From: Diploptera punctata
Taxonomy: Eukaryota > Arthropoda > Insecta > Blattodea > Blaberidae
Assembly (NCBI GenBank): GCA_030220185.1
Contig: JASPKZ010003424.1
Coordinates: forward strand, 868,001 to 932,000
Direction: 5' to 3'
DNA length: 64,000 nucleotides
The position numbers and the translations under genes are program-made. The notes below the pieces were generated by a model. The model was not told where the DNA came from, did no database searches, and saw only the letters and a list, made by a program, of their open reading frames with translations. Positions 63,811-64,000 of this stretch are shown here, piece after piece (within the stretch, counting starts at the first letter, position 1; each line of letters starts with the position of its first letter).

Positions 63811-64000
63811 CCTCCACCCTTACTTATAATTTTCTCTTTAATTTTTACTTTAGATTATTGTTACATCCTGTCGACTCATTTTCAGAAATAGACTTTTGTC
63901 TAAAATTGGAAGAAAACATTTATTTTTATAATATTCTCTTTTGACTTTCAATTAACACTCAATCTTTTGAACGGAACACGATTTTTATTTACTTTTTTTA
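63811..64000. other. unannotated
   Basis: AT-rich end of the window. Confidence 0.5.

Overview
The window looks like non-coding DNA from an arthropod nuclear genome, most likely an insect. It is AT-rich and intron-scale, no bacterial-style gene or operon is visible, and it is packed with tRNA-derived SINEs, decayed non-LTR retrotransposons (LINEs), MITEs, Helitron-like elements and microsatellites. The recurring LINE C-terminal sequences (YGCETW...LREERRL, and a tail ending 'VRAAMNLRV') resemble those common in cockroach and termite (Blattodea) genomes. That placement is inference from remembered family features, not a search. No convincing complete host gene was found; the best host candidate is a short two-exon model at 62624-62951.

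Family names used here are local labels. SINE-A, -B, -C and -D are four tRNA-headed SINEs of about 300-400 bp, several with clear target-site duplications (TSDs). LINE-A (around 3.2-4.6 kb) and LINE-C (58.85-61.1 kb) are decayed endonuclease/reverse-transcriptase (RT) elements. LINE-B is the most frequent LINE, with more than a dozen 5'-truncated 3' ends. LINE-D is a CR1/L2-like 3' end ('WNSLP' tail). LINE-E (34.4-35.5 kb) ends in a CCHC-like C-terminal motif.

Layout: 1-9 kb holds SINE-A/B, palindromic MITEs, LINE-A and LINE-B pieces. At 9.5-10.6 kb lies a composite repeat made of a 165-bp unit, an intron-containing tRNA-Tyr-like sequence and a long inverted repeat; the same composite is expanded at 41.3-44.6 kb. 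At 10.6-29.5 kb are SINEs, LINE-B copies, three-part Helitron-like elements and two copies of a Harbinger-like MITE. At 30.1-32.1 kb is a nested transposon stack. At 32-41 kb are LINE-E, LINE-D, Helitron-like DNA and a SINE with a different tRNA head. At 47.4-51.4 kb a LINE-B copy with a 15-bp TSD is split by a young 3.66-kb LTR retrotransposon that carries only gag. At 51.6-53.0 kb is a decayed Tc1/mariner-type transposon. At 53-64 kb are more LINE-B, a piggyBac-like MITE, a hAT-like MITE, LINE-C, a long hairpin and SINE-D.

Nothing here acts as a pathway. The relations that can be read are insertions inside insertions, which give a relative chronology: SINE-B in SINE-A, SINE-D in LINE-B, the LTR element in LINE-B, and a Tc1-like element in a TTAA element. 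The most unusual structure is the foldback/tRNA-Tyr/165-bp composite, whose central loop occurs in both orientations relative to the same flank.
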